Positions 51,269 to 61,095 of a stretch of DNA of 64,000 nt are shown piece by piece. Each line of letters starts with the position of its first letter. Positions within the stretch are counted from its first letter, which is position 1. The translations under genes and the position numbers were made by a program. The notes under the pieces are model-generated. The model had not been told where the DNA came from and ran no database searches. It was given only the letters and a program-made list of their open reading frames with translations. Source of the stretch: Nitzschia sp. DOCU1 (taxonomy: Eukaryota > Bacillariophyta > Bacillariophyceae > Bacillariales > Bacillariaceae); NCBI GenBank assembly GCA_951394045.1, contig OX595987.1, positions 248,001 to 312,000 on the forward strand, given 5' to 3'.

Positions 51269-53758
51269 CTATCGTCTCTCTTTCTGAATTGACAAAAAGA
51301 CAATCGACAAGCTGGCGAAGCAGGCAAACATGGCCAGCAAAATTACCAAATTCATCGAAATGGTGTCAGGAGTATCCAGTTTCAACATCTCAATCAACGT
51401 CACGCTCGTTCCCGAAAACGCCGTAAGCATAAACATTTGAAGGGCGTACTTTATGGCGCTGATCCACTGAAGCCACCGCAACCAGCTTGGCATTACGTCA
51501 AAGGGGACGAATCCTCCCGATGCTGCCAAGCACAGCGTCACATAAGATGATCCGAGCAAAAACGCAAAATCTTGAGAGAAGGAAACCATGGAAATAAACA
51601 GAATGATAGAGTTTCCAACCAATCCACTGATGCAAAAGAAGGATAGCATACTAAAGAACGAACTCGCTCTGGACCAGACGGGATTCCACAAGCCGATCAT
51701 AGGAATCGAAATCGATGCCTGGACGCAGGCACTCATCACCAAGACCCACGCTTCCAAGAGAAACTGGGACAGGGCATACATCCAAGGAGCATAGAGTCCC
51801 AACGCATTTTCAGCCGCAAAGACTTTCTTATCGAAAAAGAAAGTACTAATCTGAGCAAATGGCAGTAAGATAGAAGATTGCGCCAAGAACAGGCCAGCAC
51901 CCAACAGAATTTGAGCGTCCGCGTTGGTGACTGTTTCTGTATCGTGGCCTCCGACCTTCCAAAAGATGAGCCCGAGTAACACCGCCGTCATGGCGTAAAT
52001 GAATATCCGAGCCGCCAAGTTGGTCAAGTTTCGAACGTAGTGATTCTCCAAGTTGCGGAAAAAGATGCATGAAAAGGTAAAGAGAGTGGAGGCGCCCATG
52101 TAGTTTTCAGACGAGACTTTGGGCTCTACAGCCTTGGTGGGGAGTAGCTTGTTGTGTTTCGACTTTTTCTTCTCTTCTTTCGGAACCCACTTCATGCCTT
52201 TCTGGAGCAAATCATCCGCCAGCACGTGGCTAGGAGGCAGGTCACATTTCAGAGTTCGTTCATACCAGTCAGGAATGTTGCTCGTCTGATCCGAATAGAT
52301 GCATCGGCCCATGGACAACAAGATCAGCTGATCAAATAATTCAAATACTTTGCCGCTCGGCTGATGAATGACAACGGCGGCTGCGACATCCATATTCTTG
52401 CAGAGTCTCTTGAGAAGCCGAACAACTTTGACTGCATTCTCCGAGTCCAAGCCACTTGTAATTTCGTCCAAGAACAGAATATTTGGCCTCATCGCCACGG
52501 CACAGGCCAATGCCAATCGTTTGCGCTCTCCTCCCGAAAGTCCACGAATGGCAATACCTCCCGCCAATCCCCCACCAATAGGCCGCGACCTAGCTGTCAT
52601 CGATAAGCCAACTTGATCTAACAACCCCGAAATGCTTTCGTAACGATGGGCGTCCCCTCGTCGGTCACGGCCTAGTTTCAAATTGGCAAAAAATGCAACA
52701 GCTTCCTCGGGTGTTTGTGTCGGAAAGAACATTTCACTCTGGGGAACATAGGCCGCCACATCTCTCAAGATTCCTCCAGCCTCGGCGATGGGAACGACTT
52801 GCCCCAAAATTGACATTTCTCCAAGTAGCGTTCCTAGATTCTTTCGCCCCGACAAAATATCCAGCAATGTCGACTTTCCTCCACCAGAACCACCCATGAT
52901 AGCCGTCAATTCCTTGGTCCGCAATGCCCCGGAGGCACCCTGCAAAGTTACTATTGGTGGCCCCCCAGCAGTTTTGGAAGGATACGAACACCCGAGATCT
53001 TTCCAGGAGAGGATGACTCGTTCATTTAGTTTCTTGGTTTCCGTCTTCTTGGCCTTTTTCGCTTCTTTCTTGGCCTTCTTCTTTTCAAGCTTCAAGGCCT
53101 CCTTTTTCGAAAGCTTTTGCTTCGCCTCGTTGTCGTTACCGTCATCATCATCCCCCAACTCTTCCTCTTGGGCTTCATCCAGCTTATCCAAAATACTATT
53201 CCTCAGTACTGGAATCCCCTTGGACGAGCCACTCGTTAGTTCTCTTGAACTTTCCCTATAAATGTAAGAGCCAACCCAGGACGACCGCTTCATCATTTGT
53301 GCTCTTAATGATTCGTCTGGCAGAGTTCCGCTGTTAGGAGCGTGCTCCTTGTTTGTGGTATCCTCCTTCGAACTGGTATCCTTGTTTTTGTTGTAATTGG
53401 TCGTCGTCCGCACGGCAACCAGAATTGTAAATAGTACGGCGATCGCCAAACACGTGGCAGAAAAGATGATGGGAAAGGCTTCAGGAGACGATCCATCGTC
53501 ATTTTGTTGAAGATGTCTTCGGTTATCGATCAATCGACCAAATCCCCATGAGGGGCCCTCTTGAATAGCAGCCACCGCCACACGAAGTTCGCAAATGTCG
53601 TTGCCTTGAAAGCAACCTTGTTCTTCCATATCTGTCAAGGAAATGGATACCACGACGTCATTATCATCAACTCCATCGTCTCGGATGGACGATGATGAGA
53701 CGACGGCCGTAATGACGAAGAACTTTAACAGTAGAACGATTCCACGAAGTAGCAGCAT
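51269..53758 (-). CDS. ABCG-type half ABC transporter
   Basis: A single-exon protein of 829 aa from the first ATG at 53758 (the open frame extends 67 codons further up without ATG). An N-terminal hydrophobic segment (signal peptide, MLLLRGIVLLLKFFVITAV) and a second segment (~115-140) precede a Lys/Glu-rich coiled stretch. The nucleotide-binding domain has Walker A GGSGGGKST (~289), signature LSGGERKR (~406), Walker B ILFLDEITSGLD (~426) and the H-loop IHQPSG. Six membrane helices follow (~560-825). NBD-before-TMD order defines ABCG; it should work as a dimer. The extra N-terminal membrane region resembles ABCG24/28-type plant proteins. Likely lipid, sterol or xenobiotic exporter; substrate not predictable. 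Confidence 0.92.
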   Translation of the reverse strand: MLLLRGIVLLLKFFVITAVVSSSSIRDDGVDDNDVVVSISLTDMEEQGCFQGNDICELRVAVAAIQEGPSWGFGRLIDNRRHLQQNDDGSSPEAFPIIFSATCLAIAVLFTILVAVRTTTNYNKNKDTSSKEDTTNKEHAPNSGTLPDESLRAQMMKRSSWVGSYIYRESSRELTSGSSKGIPVLRNSILDKLDEAQEEELGDDDDGNDNEAKQKLSKKEALKLEKKKAKKEAKKAKKTETKKLNERVILSWKDLGCSYPSKTAGGPPIVTLQGASGALRTKELTAIMGGSGGGKSTLLDILSGRKNLGTLLGEMSILGQVVPIAEAGGILRDVAAYVPQSEMFFPTQTPEEAVAFFANLKLGRDRRGDAHRYESISGLLDQVGLSMTARSRPIGGGLAGGIAIRGLSGGERKRLALACAVAMRPNILFLDEITSGLDSENAVKVVRLLKRLCKNMDVAAAVVIHQPSGKVFELFDQLILLSMGRCIYSDQTSNIPDWYERTLKCDLPPSHVLADDLLQKGMKWVPKEEKKKSKHNKLLPTKAVEPKVSSENYMGASTLFTFSCIFFRNLENHYVRNLTNLAARIFIYAMTAVLLGLIFWKVGGHDTETVTNADAQILLGAGLFLAQSSILLPFAQISTFFFDKKVFAAENALGLYAPWMYALSQFLLEAWVLVMSACVQASISIPMIGLWNPVWSRASSFFSMLSFFCISGLVGNSIILFISMVSFSQDFAFLLGSSYVTLCLAASGGFVPFDVMPSWLRWLQWISAIKYALQMFMLTAFSGTSVTLIEMLKLDTPDTISMNLVILLAMFACFASLSIVFLSIQKERR

Positions 53759-54403
53759 CGCAATATCTAGCAGAGGTAGGGTAAATGGCGTCACATTCGA
53801 GTCTCCAGCAACGCGAATCGGGAGGAAGCCACTGGTTCGCAATAGAATGGTTCGAGTTTCTTTTAGTTTTCGTCGACTTTCGTTTCGAGAAAGTGTCGGC
53901 CTAAAATGGAGAGAGTAGTGATGTGTGCTTTGGTCATTTTTTTGGCAGCCACGTGTCACTCACCTCTGGTTGGTCGAAGTGGTCGTTTCGTCCTATCAAT
54001 CCCCGTTCATGTCATTGTTCGCTCGGAAGTGCATAAATAAAACAATCCTTGGTCGTGCGCCCGTTAAATGGGTCTTACATAAGGACATGGGCGAAAGTGG
54101 GAATTTTGCACGTCATTTCTTCTTGCCTTGCTTCGCTCCGGACTGCCGGACTCGACTGACTCGACGGACTGCCGATCCACACCAGGTGTGACGTTGTCGA
54201 AACCCCCTTCGAACCACATGTGTCTGCAAGTAGATCCATAAGCATTTTGCCTCATTTTGCGCACCAAAACCTCTGCTCTGTGGACCTCTTGGAAAGTCTC
54301 ACACATCAACTGGTGATTGCCCTCTGTTATAGCTGCCTCATCTGTTTGTCGTTGTGGTTTACCTGTGAGACGTCAGTAAACGTTAAGAAGTAACATTGAC
54401 ATC
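53759..54403. other. Divergent intergenic region
   Basis: Upstream regions of the ABCG gene and propeller paralogue 2. An AGACGTCAG word lies 35 nt before the rightward ATG. No gene recognised. Confidence 0.5.
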
Positions 54404-56131
54404 ATGAAGTTGTCCAAGGAGTGTTTGTTGCCTCTGTTGTCGTTGTCGTCGACGCTTATCCCGGCGGTCGATTCGGCCTTTATCGTACGATCGCCCGAGG
54501 ATGACAACTGGGCGACGGGCCTGGCCCGCTACGATGCCCTGCGTCGCTTAATGGTGGTTTCGACTGACTTTCATGACGGTACGAATGACTTGGAGTCAGA
54601 TGGAACCATGGATACGGATTGTCGCGTTTTGGTGGCCGACGGCACCGGCCTATGGACCGAGATTCCCTTTGAACACCCTCAACTGTGCGTGGGTGGGGCC
54701 CTAATCGATCAAAGGAACAACGGCACCGGGTTTGTCGTAGGTATTGATGCGGATCAAACGACTCTCTTGAATATAGAGGGGATCGGAACAGAGAATGCCA
54801 CTCCCGGTGTATCCTTTCCCTTGCCCCAAGGCAACATACCAGTGGCTGTCGATTTTGGAAACAAGGATGATGACTGGGTCTACATCGCCATGCATGATAT
54901 TAACGGAGAAGTCGTCTATAAAGGATTTGGGGTGGATCGACCCAGCAATCTAGTGGGAATCATGGCCTACTGGGACAAGTTTTCCAATCCTATCAGTCTC
55001 GCCCAAGATCAACCAAACCACGTTCCTCAGATCATCAAAATGAACCCGAAAACCGGCGAGACGGGTTGGCTGGCAATTTACGAAGTGACAGGGGGAGCTG
55101 CCACTATTTCGGCCATGACCTATGGCGACTTTTCTTTGATTGTCGCTGGATCTACTTCGGGGTCGGGAGAATCCTACGGAACCGATGATGACGGAGACTG
55201 GGACGGTTACATCGTGTTTGTCAATCCTGTGACGGGGAAACCGGATTTGGCCTTTATTGATCCGGATACCCAAGTTGTTCAAGAACGGGCGTACGTTCGA
55301 ATTACGTCCGATAGCACAGGAAAAAATGATTTTGTTAACGATATGTGCATGACAGGCGATGACCTCTACGTGGTTGGAACGACCGAAGGCAAGTTTTCAG
55401 GCGACCAAGACGGGGGAGCCTTTATCGTCAAAATTGACATTATCAAGCGTACCATTACGGCTCAACGACAACTGAGTGGGAGAAACAAGACGGGGCTGAG
55501 GGTTGTGTGCTCGGCTAATAACGTCTTTGTAGGCGGACACAAGAACTTCGATCCGACGTACTTTGACAACCAGCAAAACGTTTATGTTACGTCTCTCACC
55601 AATGATCTGACACAGGTAAACTGGTCTGTGGACATCGATAGTACGCCATACTTTGGTGAGACTCGACTGGATCAGCTAGTTGCTATGGAATTCAACCCGG
55701 CGGGTGATGTGAATGTCCTTTTCAATTCTTTGATCATCACGACCGGTATTTGCGACATCGTCTTTCTGGATGTACAAGGCGACTCTGGGGCCAACGAAAT
55801 CCAAAAAGGTGCCCAAGCGGGCAAAGCTGGCATCCCCGACGGTGGACTTCAGGGCGTCGAAGCTGTTAAGCCAGATGTCCCTATTGACAATTCTATGGGG
55901 AACCAAGTGAACGATGATCAGCAGGCCCAGGAAGCAAAGAAGCAGCGGATAGTCTTGGCTCTCTCCATCACCATTCCAGTGACCCTAGCATTTGCAGTTA
56001 TATTGTACACGGTTCTTCACACCAAGCGCCAAGCGAAGGATTTGAAGGTCAAACCCAGGGAACCGATTGTGGAGGAGGATGTCCCCCAAGATGCTCCGGC
56101 TGCCACGGCCGGCTCGGTAGGAGTGGTATAG
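54404..56131 (+). CDS. Type I membrane protein with propeller-like ectodomain (paralogue 2)
   Basis: A single-exon protein of 575 aa. The signal peptide ends near AVDSAF. The ectodomain repeats echo paralogue 1: NWATGLARYDALRRLMVVST, DWDGYIVFVNPVTG, NDMCMTGDDLYVVGTTEG and GGAFIVKIDI, the same order and similar spacing. One transmembrane helix (~515-538, IVLALSITIPVTLAFAVIL) precedes a short tail ending EEDVPQDAPAATAGSVGVV. Several NxT/NxS sequons are present. No enzymatic motif. It is shorter than paralogue 1, with fewer low-complexity insertions. Surface receptor or adhesin role inferred. Confidence 0.75.
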   Translation: MKLSKECLLPLLSLSSTLIPAVDSAFIVRSPEDDNWATGLARYDALRRLMVVSTDFHDGTNDLESDGTMDTDCRVLVADGTGLWTEIPFEHPQLCVGGALIDQRNNGTGFVVGIDADQTTLLNIEGIGTENATPGVSFPLPQGNIPVAVDFGNKDDDWVYIAMHDINGEVVYKGFGVDRPSNLVGIMAYWDKFSNPISLAQDQPNHVPQIIKMNPKTGETGWLAIYEVTGGAATISAMTYGDFSLIVAGSTSGSGESYGTDDDGDWDGYIVFVNPVTGKPDLAFIDPDTQVVQERAYVRITSDSTGKNDFVNDMCMTGDDLYVVGTTEGKFSGDQDGGAFIVKIDIIKRTITAQRQLSGRNKTGLRVVCSANNVFVGGHKNFDPTYFDNQQNVYVTSLTNDLTQVNWSVDIDSTPYFGETRLDQLVAMEFNPAGDVNVLFNSLIITTGICDIVFLDVQGDSGANEIQKGAQAGKAGIPDGGLQGVEAVKPDVPIDNSMGNQVNDDQQAQEAKKQRIVLALSITIPVTLAFAVILYTVLHTKRQAKDLKVKPREPIVEEDVPQDAPAATAGSVGVV

Positions 56132-56309
56132 AAGCTATCGTGGATCATGAAGCGGGGCTGACCTGTATTTTGCAGTATTCATGCCACTTCACCTCTTTCC
56201 TACATATTTCATCATTGCGAAATAATTGAAGAACGTAATGTACAGTTTACCTTGTCGCACGAATAAATCCGACAACTTTATCGCGTCTAGTAGTAGCAAA
56301 GGGCCGCCG

Positions 56310-57686
56310 TTACAAATTATTTTTGGCTTGTTCTGCTAGCATCTGGTCGATGCAAGGATATCCACAACCGCTATCGTCCGAGTAGCAGTTCAGAGATGAC
56401 AAATCTCTTTGCACCATCCCTTCCGCGGAACAATGACCAATGGTTTCATTGCTACAGCGTTCCTTTGCCATGAGCTTGAGCTGTCGATATTCTTGGAGAG
56501 CTTTCTGGAAACGCGGACGCCCCAGTCGTTCGATCGTCAAGTCGAGACTTTGCAGAGCAGCGGCATGCAACAGATAATCTCCCATATTCTTTGCAAACCA
56601 CTCCATGGATTCCAAGTGAGATTGGACGGCGGCAGAGCGAAAGGCTCGAACCGACAAGCGGCATGTTTCTACCAGCTTTTGAGACTTGTGATCGTGATTT
56701 GAAAAGTATAAATATTCTTTGCCCATGTTTTGCTTGGCGTCCATGACCAACACATCGCTCAAGTCCAGGCCTAGTATCAAGGCGAGGACGACAATGCTTT
56801 CGTCCATGCGTTCCGCGACCATGATAAAATCGTAGGCATGAATAATTTCTCGAACATTCCGTTCGATTTGCTGCGGATCTACCACATAATTAGGTTCCTC
56901 GGGTGCCCACGAGGTATTCAGTTCCTTGATCATGGAGACGTATCGAACTTGGTAGCCGCCGCCCTCATGAGACACGGCGCCGTATTGACGATGATTCCAA
57001 CGTAGCTTTTGTAGCAAGTTTTCATCCGTAGGACGTTCTCCTTTTTGCGTGATGGACGTATAGAAGATGCGGCTAATGGCTCGTGCTGCCGGGTCTCTGA
57101 GTGATGTAAACAAAACACTCCTTGCCGGATCTCGACCGGCGTATTTGAAACCTCTGACATGAGAAAACTTGACCCAAGCATGATCCTTTTTGCGCTCTCC
57201 TCCATGCTGATAGGCAATGCGTAGGGCGATTCCGGCTGCGGTAGACGATGCCGCCTTGAAGTTCTTGACATAAATGATTCCAGCGCACTCATATCCTTGA
57301 GATTGAGGGTTGTAATCGTCTTGTGGGGTAATGATCCAGGCCGATCGATTCGTCTTATCCGGGTAAGCGCGAGCTAGCCGGGCAGCCGTTTGAGCAATGC
57401 ATACAGGAGACAAGCAAACATTGGAAGTGGCGTTGATAATGGGCGAAATAATGCTGCTCTGGTCAACAGCGTCGGCAGGCTGACGCTGGGACGAGGAGGA
57501 GGCTCCCGTGTTTAGCGACTGAGACTTTGGTGCATTCTTCTCCACCCCTAGTAGGCCGTTCACACCACCAGTGGTGTCATGTTCATATTCCAGCCTGTGG
57601 ACGCTGAAAAAGGGAAAGAGGACCGACAGTCCAACCAGCAAAATTAGGCCCACTCGAAGCCATCGGGCACTGGAAGCGTTGCCCAT
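56310..57686 (-). CDS. Golgi-type carbohydrate sulfotransferase
   Basis: A single-exon protein of 458 aa with type II topology: a signal anchor at ~9-29 (WLRVGLILLVGLSVLFPFFS), a Ser-rich stem and a lumenal domain. PAPS-binding motifs are present: 5'-phosphosulfate loop YVKNFKAASST (~143-153, variant of PKxGSTT) and 3'-phosphate motif LFTSLRDPAARAISRIFY (~192-209) with the key Arg and Ser. The C-terminal Cys-rich segment (CSNETIGHCSAEG and DDSGCGYPCID) is probably disulfide-bonded. The family transfers sulfate from PAPS to sugar hydroxyls; galactosylceramide sulfotransferase-like enzymes are nearest in style. In diatoms sulfated polysaccharides are plausible products; the acceptor is unknown. 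Confidence 0.83.
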   Translation of the reverse strand: MGNASSARWLRVGLILLVGLSVLFPFFSVHRLEYEHDTTGGVNGLLGVEKNAPKSQSLNTGASSSSQRQPADAVDQSSIISPIINATSNVCLSPVCIAQTAARLARAYPDKTNRSAWIITPQDDYNPQSQGYECAGIIYVKNFKAASSTAAGIALRIAYQHGGERKKDHAWVKFSHVRGFKYAGRDPARSVLFTSLRDPAARAISRIFYTSITQKGERPTDENLLQKLRWNHRQYGAVSHEGGGYQVRYVSMIKELNTSWAPEEPNYVVDPQQIERNVREIIHAYDFIMVAERMDESIVVLALILGLDLSDVLVMDAKQNMGKEYLYFSNHDHKSQKLVETCRLSVRAFRSAAVQSHLESMEWFAKNMGDYLLHAAALQSLDLTIERLGRPRFQKALQEYRQLKLMAKERCSNETIGHCSAEGMVQRDLSSLNCYSDDSGCGYPCIDQMLAEQAKNNL

Positions 57687-58974
57687 TCCCTTGGTCCACT
57701 TGTAGGCGTTTTGGCATTCATTAGGCAGTCATGATTCCACCTTACTCATCAAGGAGACTCACAGAGAGTGAACAGAACAGGACGGTCTCTAGTAGAGAAG
57801 TGCTTTTTGGAGATGTTGCTGAAGAATAACACCGCCGAAGCCTCCCATCCAACCATGGTCATTCGCTGATGGCGCCGCATCGGTATCAAGCATCGAGGTG
57901 CGAACCTATCACCGCGCCCCAAGGCTCTCAGTGGTCGAAGAGGTCAAAATATCTTTGTTCGCGAGGTGAAGTTAGACTGATGTTTGGACTTCTTCAGGAA
58001 GTAGTAGTATTAATTGAAATATTGTTTTCGATTAGCGCCACTCGTCAGTGATCTGGTTCTTTGTCGTCTTCTATCTCCTCGCCCTTGGTGCAGTACCCAT
58101 GGCCGAGCACTTGAAATGGGCAGCTAGCTACTACAAAAGGTAAATCAGCACAACATACCAGGTATCTTTTTAACACTTGGTAGTCTGTCGAAAGCCGCAG
58201 TTCTCGTTGCAGCTAGCAGGACGAAAACAGCCGCATCGAATCAAGAACCGCTATTTACCGCGGCGTCGCCGTCCTCTAGAGTTTAACTATTGTTAAAGTA
58301 GCTGTCTATAGTTGAATCGAGGAGACCTGACGTACTCGGGACAGTCATGCTCACACATGCAAAACGCCAGATAAATGACTGGAGAACCGACGAGTCGTTG
58401 GCGTCTCACCCAATGCAAGACATTGTCTTCTCGTCAAGAAGAAATTAAGCCATCAAGGCAAGAAAATTGCAAAACGCTAGATCGACGGGATACCGGAGAA
58501 ACGACGAGAACACGACGATGTTGCACAACGAACTCTCCCACCTTTCTTCTGTTCGGTATGCACGATAAATATTTTATTCGCATTGCCCCACCACATTGTG
58601 GCATATATGATAAAATGACCAACGGAGTACTCTAGCCATAAATGTTTTTATCCAGGAGGCCCAAACCGATTTGTCTTCTGCTTTTTTCAGTAACATCTAT
58701 AACTTCAACAAGGGCAGTCCAAGAGCAACCAAACTTGGGCGTCTTATTCTACGCAACAACCCCTTCCAAGAAGAGAGGCAATAATATCACCAAACCCGAC
58801 CTCTACCGTAGCTTCGAATACCGGAAGGTCTTTCTATCGCCGACGACGACGATCCCGGCATCGCCACGACTTTGACATAAAAAGCTATTTCCGCTTTTAA
58901 TTCTCCGCAGCATTTCACGATCTTTCGATCTCTCGATACTAATACTAACACCGACGAGATAAACCCTGTTTACC
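57687..58974. other. Intergenic, no gene recognised
   Basis: About 1.3 kb upstream of two divergent genes. An 86-codon plus-strand frame at 58375-58635 is charged and repetitive (KTLSSRQEE, CKTLDRRD) but lacks support. Nothing else is seen. Confidence 0.45.
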
Positions 58975-59805
58975 ATGGAGCCTTCTTGCCCCTGCCGTGT
59001 TTGTGTCCAACTCGCCAAGCTTAATATTCCTGAATGGCTTGTGGAACCAGCCACAGAGTCCGAGCTGATAGCTGAAACAAAATTTGGGTGTGGCAACGTT
59101 TCGTTCTCAAGTCAAGTTGCTCATAGCTTGAGCTCTAAGGATTCATCCCGTACAAGCCCGACTCTTTCAGAATCATGTGATTCGTCTTCATCGTCGTCGT
59201 CTGTTCCTGAACAGGAAATGACTGTGGAGTTAAAATCAAGTCTATCGTCGACATGCCGCAGCTTTCGGTTATCCATGGACGGCACCATCACAGAGCAAGT
59301 CGCCGCCTCCCCTATTTCCGCGCAGAATCGCCCCCTACGCCGAGTAGCATCCAATAATGCATTTGATTCGACGTCTGACTTTATGGATGACGACACAAGA
59401 CCAAAATCCTTGTCGCGAATCTCGTCACTGCCCCCAAGGACAAGGCTTCCCGAGCGCCCAAGGATGCAGAGGCGTTGTTCGGTCACCAAGTTTAGCTTGG
59501 AAAACAGTTTCAAACAAGTTCAGACGGAAGATCGCAACGAAGAAGGGTCTCAACTCGACGCTCCTGAGGTGCCTCGTCGCCCACGAATGCAACGAAGGTG
59601 CTCTGTGACGAAATTCTGCTTGGATGATACTCTTCATCAAGTACAAGAAGAAGACGAAGAGGAGAAAAAAACGGCCATCCCTCCTCCTCCACCACTTTCT
59701 CCGGAAATGCTTCTAGTGAAAAGTGAGCTCAGTCAAGGACTGGTAGCAACCCCCGAATCCAAGGATCGATTCAAGGCTAGACTTCTTTGGGGCCGAGCCG
59801 CTTAA
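58975..59805 (+). CDS. Ser-rich protein with duplicated RRCSVTKF motif
   Basis: A single-exon protein of 276 aa. The N-terminus has a short Cys pair (SCPCRVCVQLAKLNIPEWL) and a helix. Ser-rich disordered stretches follow. The block RPRMQRRCSVTKF[S/C]L[E/D] occurs twice, ~41 residues apart (about 161 and 202), each followed by a helix-like LxxxxxQVQ. RRxS is a basophilic-kinase (PKA-like) phosphorylation consensus, so the motif may be a phospho-switch or docking peptide. The C-terminus (LVATPESKDRFKARLLWGRAA) is basic. No known domain; the function is unknown. The exact repetition argues that the motif is functional. Confidence 0.65.
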   Translation: MEPSCPCRVCVQLAKLNIPEWLVEPATESELIAETKFGCGNVSFSSQVAHSLSSKDSSRTSPTLSESCDSSSSSSSVPEQEMTVELKSSLSSTCRSFRLSMDGTITEQVAASPISAQNRPLRRVASNNAFDSTSDFMDDDTRPKSLSRISSLPPRTRLPERPRMQRRCSVTKFSLENSFKQVQTEDRNEEGSQLDAPEVPRRPRMQRRCSVTKFCLDDTLHQVQEEDEEEKKTAIPPPPPLSPEMLLVKSELSQGLVATPESKDRFKARLLWGRAA

Positions 59806-60218
59806 AGATAGTTCATTGCTATTGTATCACCTATTCATATGTTTCGAAATCCTACTATACCTAGTGCTAAGGGACAGTGGATTAGAAAGTGTAATCGCTC
59901 ACCCCGCTGTCACCCTAGTAGCTATAGTTAAAGAGGTGCTGAGTACGCACTATCCAGTTAGCAGTTACCTTGGCGAGCGAAGAGGTTTGCCGAGGAAACT
60001 CAGACTTCACAATCGGACTCATAGTCTGCCGATCTCGGGAGCGCGAAAGAACCTAGAGCTATACATTGTAAGCAACACTACACGTAAGGAACGACTTGAG
60101 GTTTGATATGACAGGTACTTATAGTCATACTCAGCACGAATTGGAAATGAAATGAACAGAGTCACAGAGTTTATGGAAGCAGTTCTTCCAAGTATCGAAT
60201 CGCACGCCAAACAGCTTT
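59806..60218. other. Intergenic, no gene recognised
   Basis: Convergent 3' flanks of two genes. No RNA, repeat or gene recognised. Confidence 0.5.
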
Positions 60219-61095
60219 CTAGGCCGCACCGACTGATGAAACGTTTGGAGTAGTACTAGTGTCCATGGCAACAGCCTCTTGGGGCGAGTCCATTTCGGAA
60301 AAGGAAATGCCTTGGCGGCGCAACTCACGGATCAAGTCTTCATTGACCTTGGCAACTTGCCTGGCTTGCGCCAAGTACATTTCAGCCTTTTCTTCCATCA
60401 ACTTGGGAAGAGACTCCCACTGGAAAAGCATACAGTTCAACTCTCGCTCCAAACGTTCCTTCTTCTTGCCGAGTTCCAAGGCCGAGGAATCGTCGGCATT
60501 TTTCTTCTTGTCGCCACTAATCCGAAAATGTTCGAGTTTCGCCTTGCTTTGCTGTTCGTTCTGCTTCTCCATGGCATTGACCTTGAGACGACGCTGATGA
60601 GCGACTTGACGAATCGCTTCAAGCTTCTCTTGACGCTTCACAGCCGTCTCTTTCATATCAATTTCCTTTTGGTGAATCTTTGCACGGGAAGCAATGAGTT
60701 CATTGTGCTGGAATTTCACCTGCAAGCAACCACCAAACAGTATGTACACAGTGAGTCAACAGCTACGAGCAAAACAATCTTGCTTGCTTGTACGCACGCA
60801 CCTTCTTGGTCAAGTCATCGACTTGCGCTTCCAGCGGACCCAAACTCGCCTCAACAGTTGCCTGGTCCTTGACGAGCTTTTCATGTTGAGCTTTCAAGTC
60901 GGCAACAATCTTGGCGATAGCTTGCTGCTCTTCTTCGGCAAGACGGAGACGTTGCTCCGCTTCTGCCTTGTCGCGGTACTCTTGGTCTCGCTCGCGACGG
61001 AGCGTTTGAAGCGCTCCAAGAAGCTTTTGCTCGAGCGGCTTGTTGTTTCGAGCGGCCGCCGCGACCGACGTATTGTTCGTGGAGTCACGGAACAT
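60219..61095 (-). CDS. Coiled-coil protein of unknown function
   Basis: Exons 61095-60802 and 60719-60219 (82-nt GTGCGT intron) give 264 aa. From ~18 to ~225 the protein is nearly continuous charged heptad coiled coil (LEQKLLGALQTLRRERDQEY; QHNELIASRAKIHQKEIDMK), interrupted at ~155-170. The tail is Ser/Thr-rich (MDTSTTPNVSSVGAA). No targeting signal and no domain recognised. It could be a cytoskeletal, centriolar or vesicle-tether component, but nothing in the sequence decides this. Confidence 0.72.
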
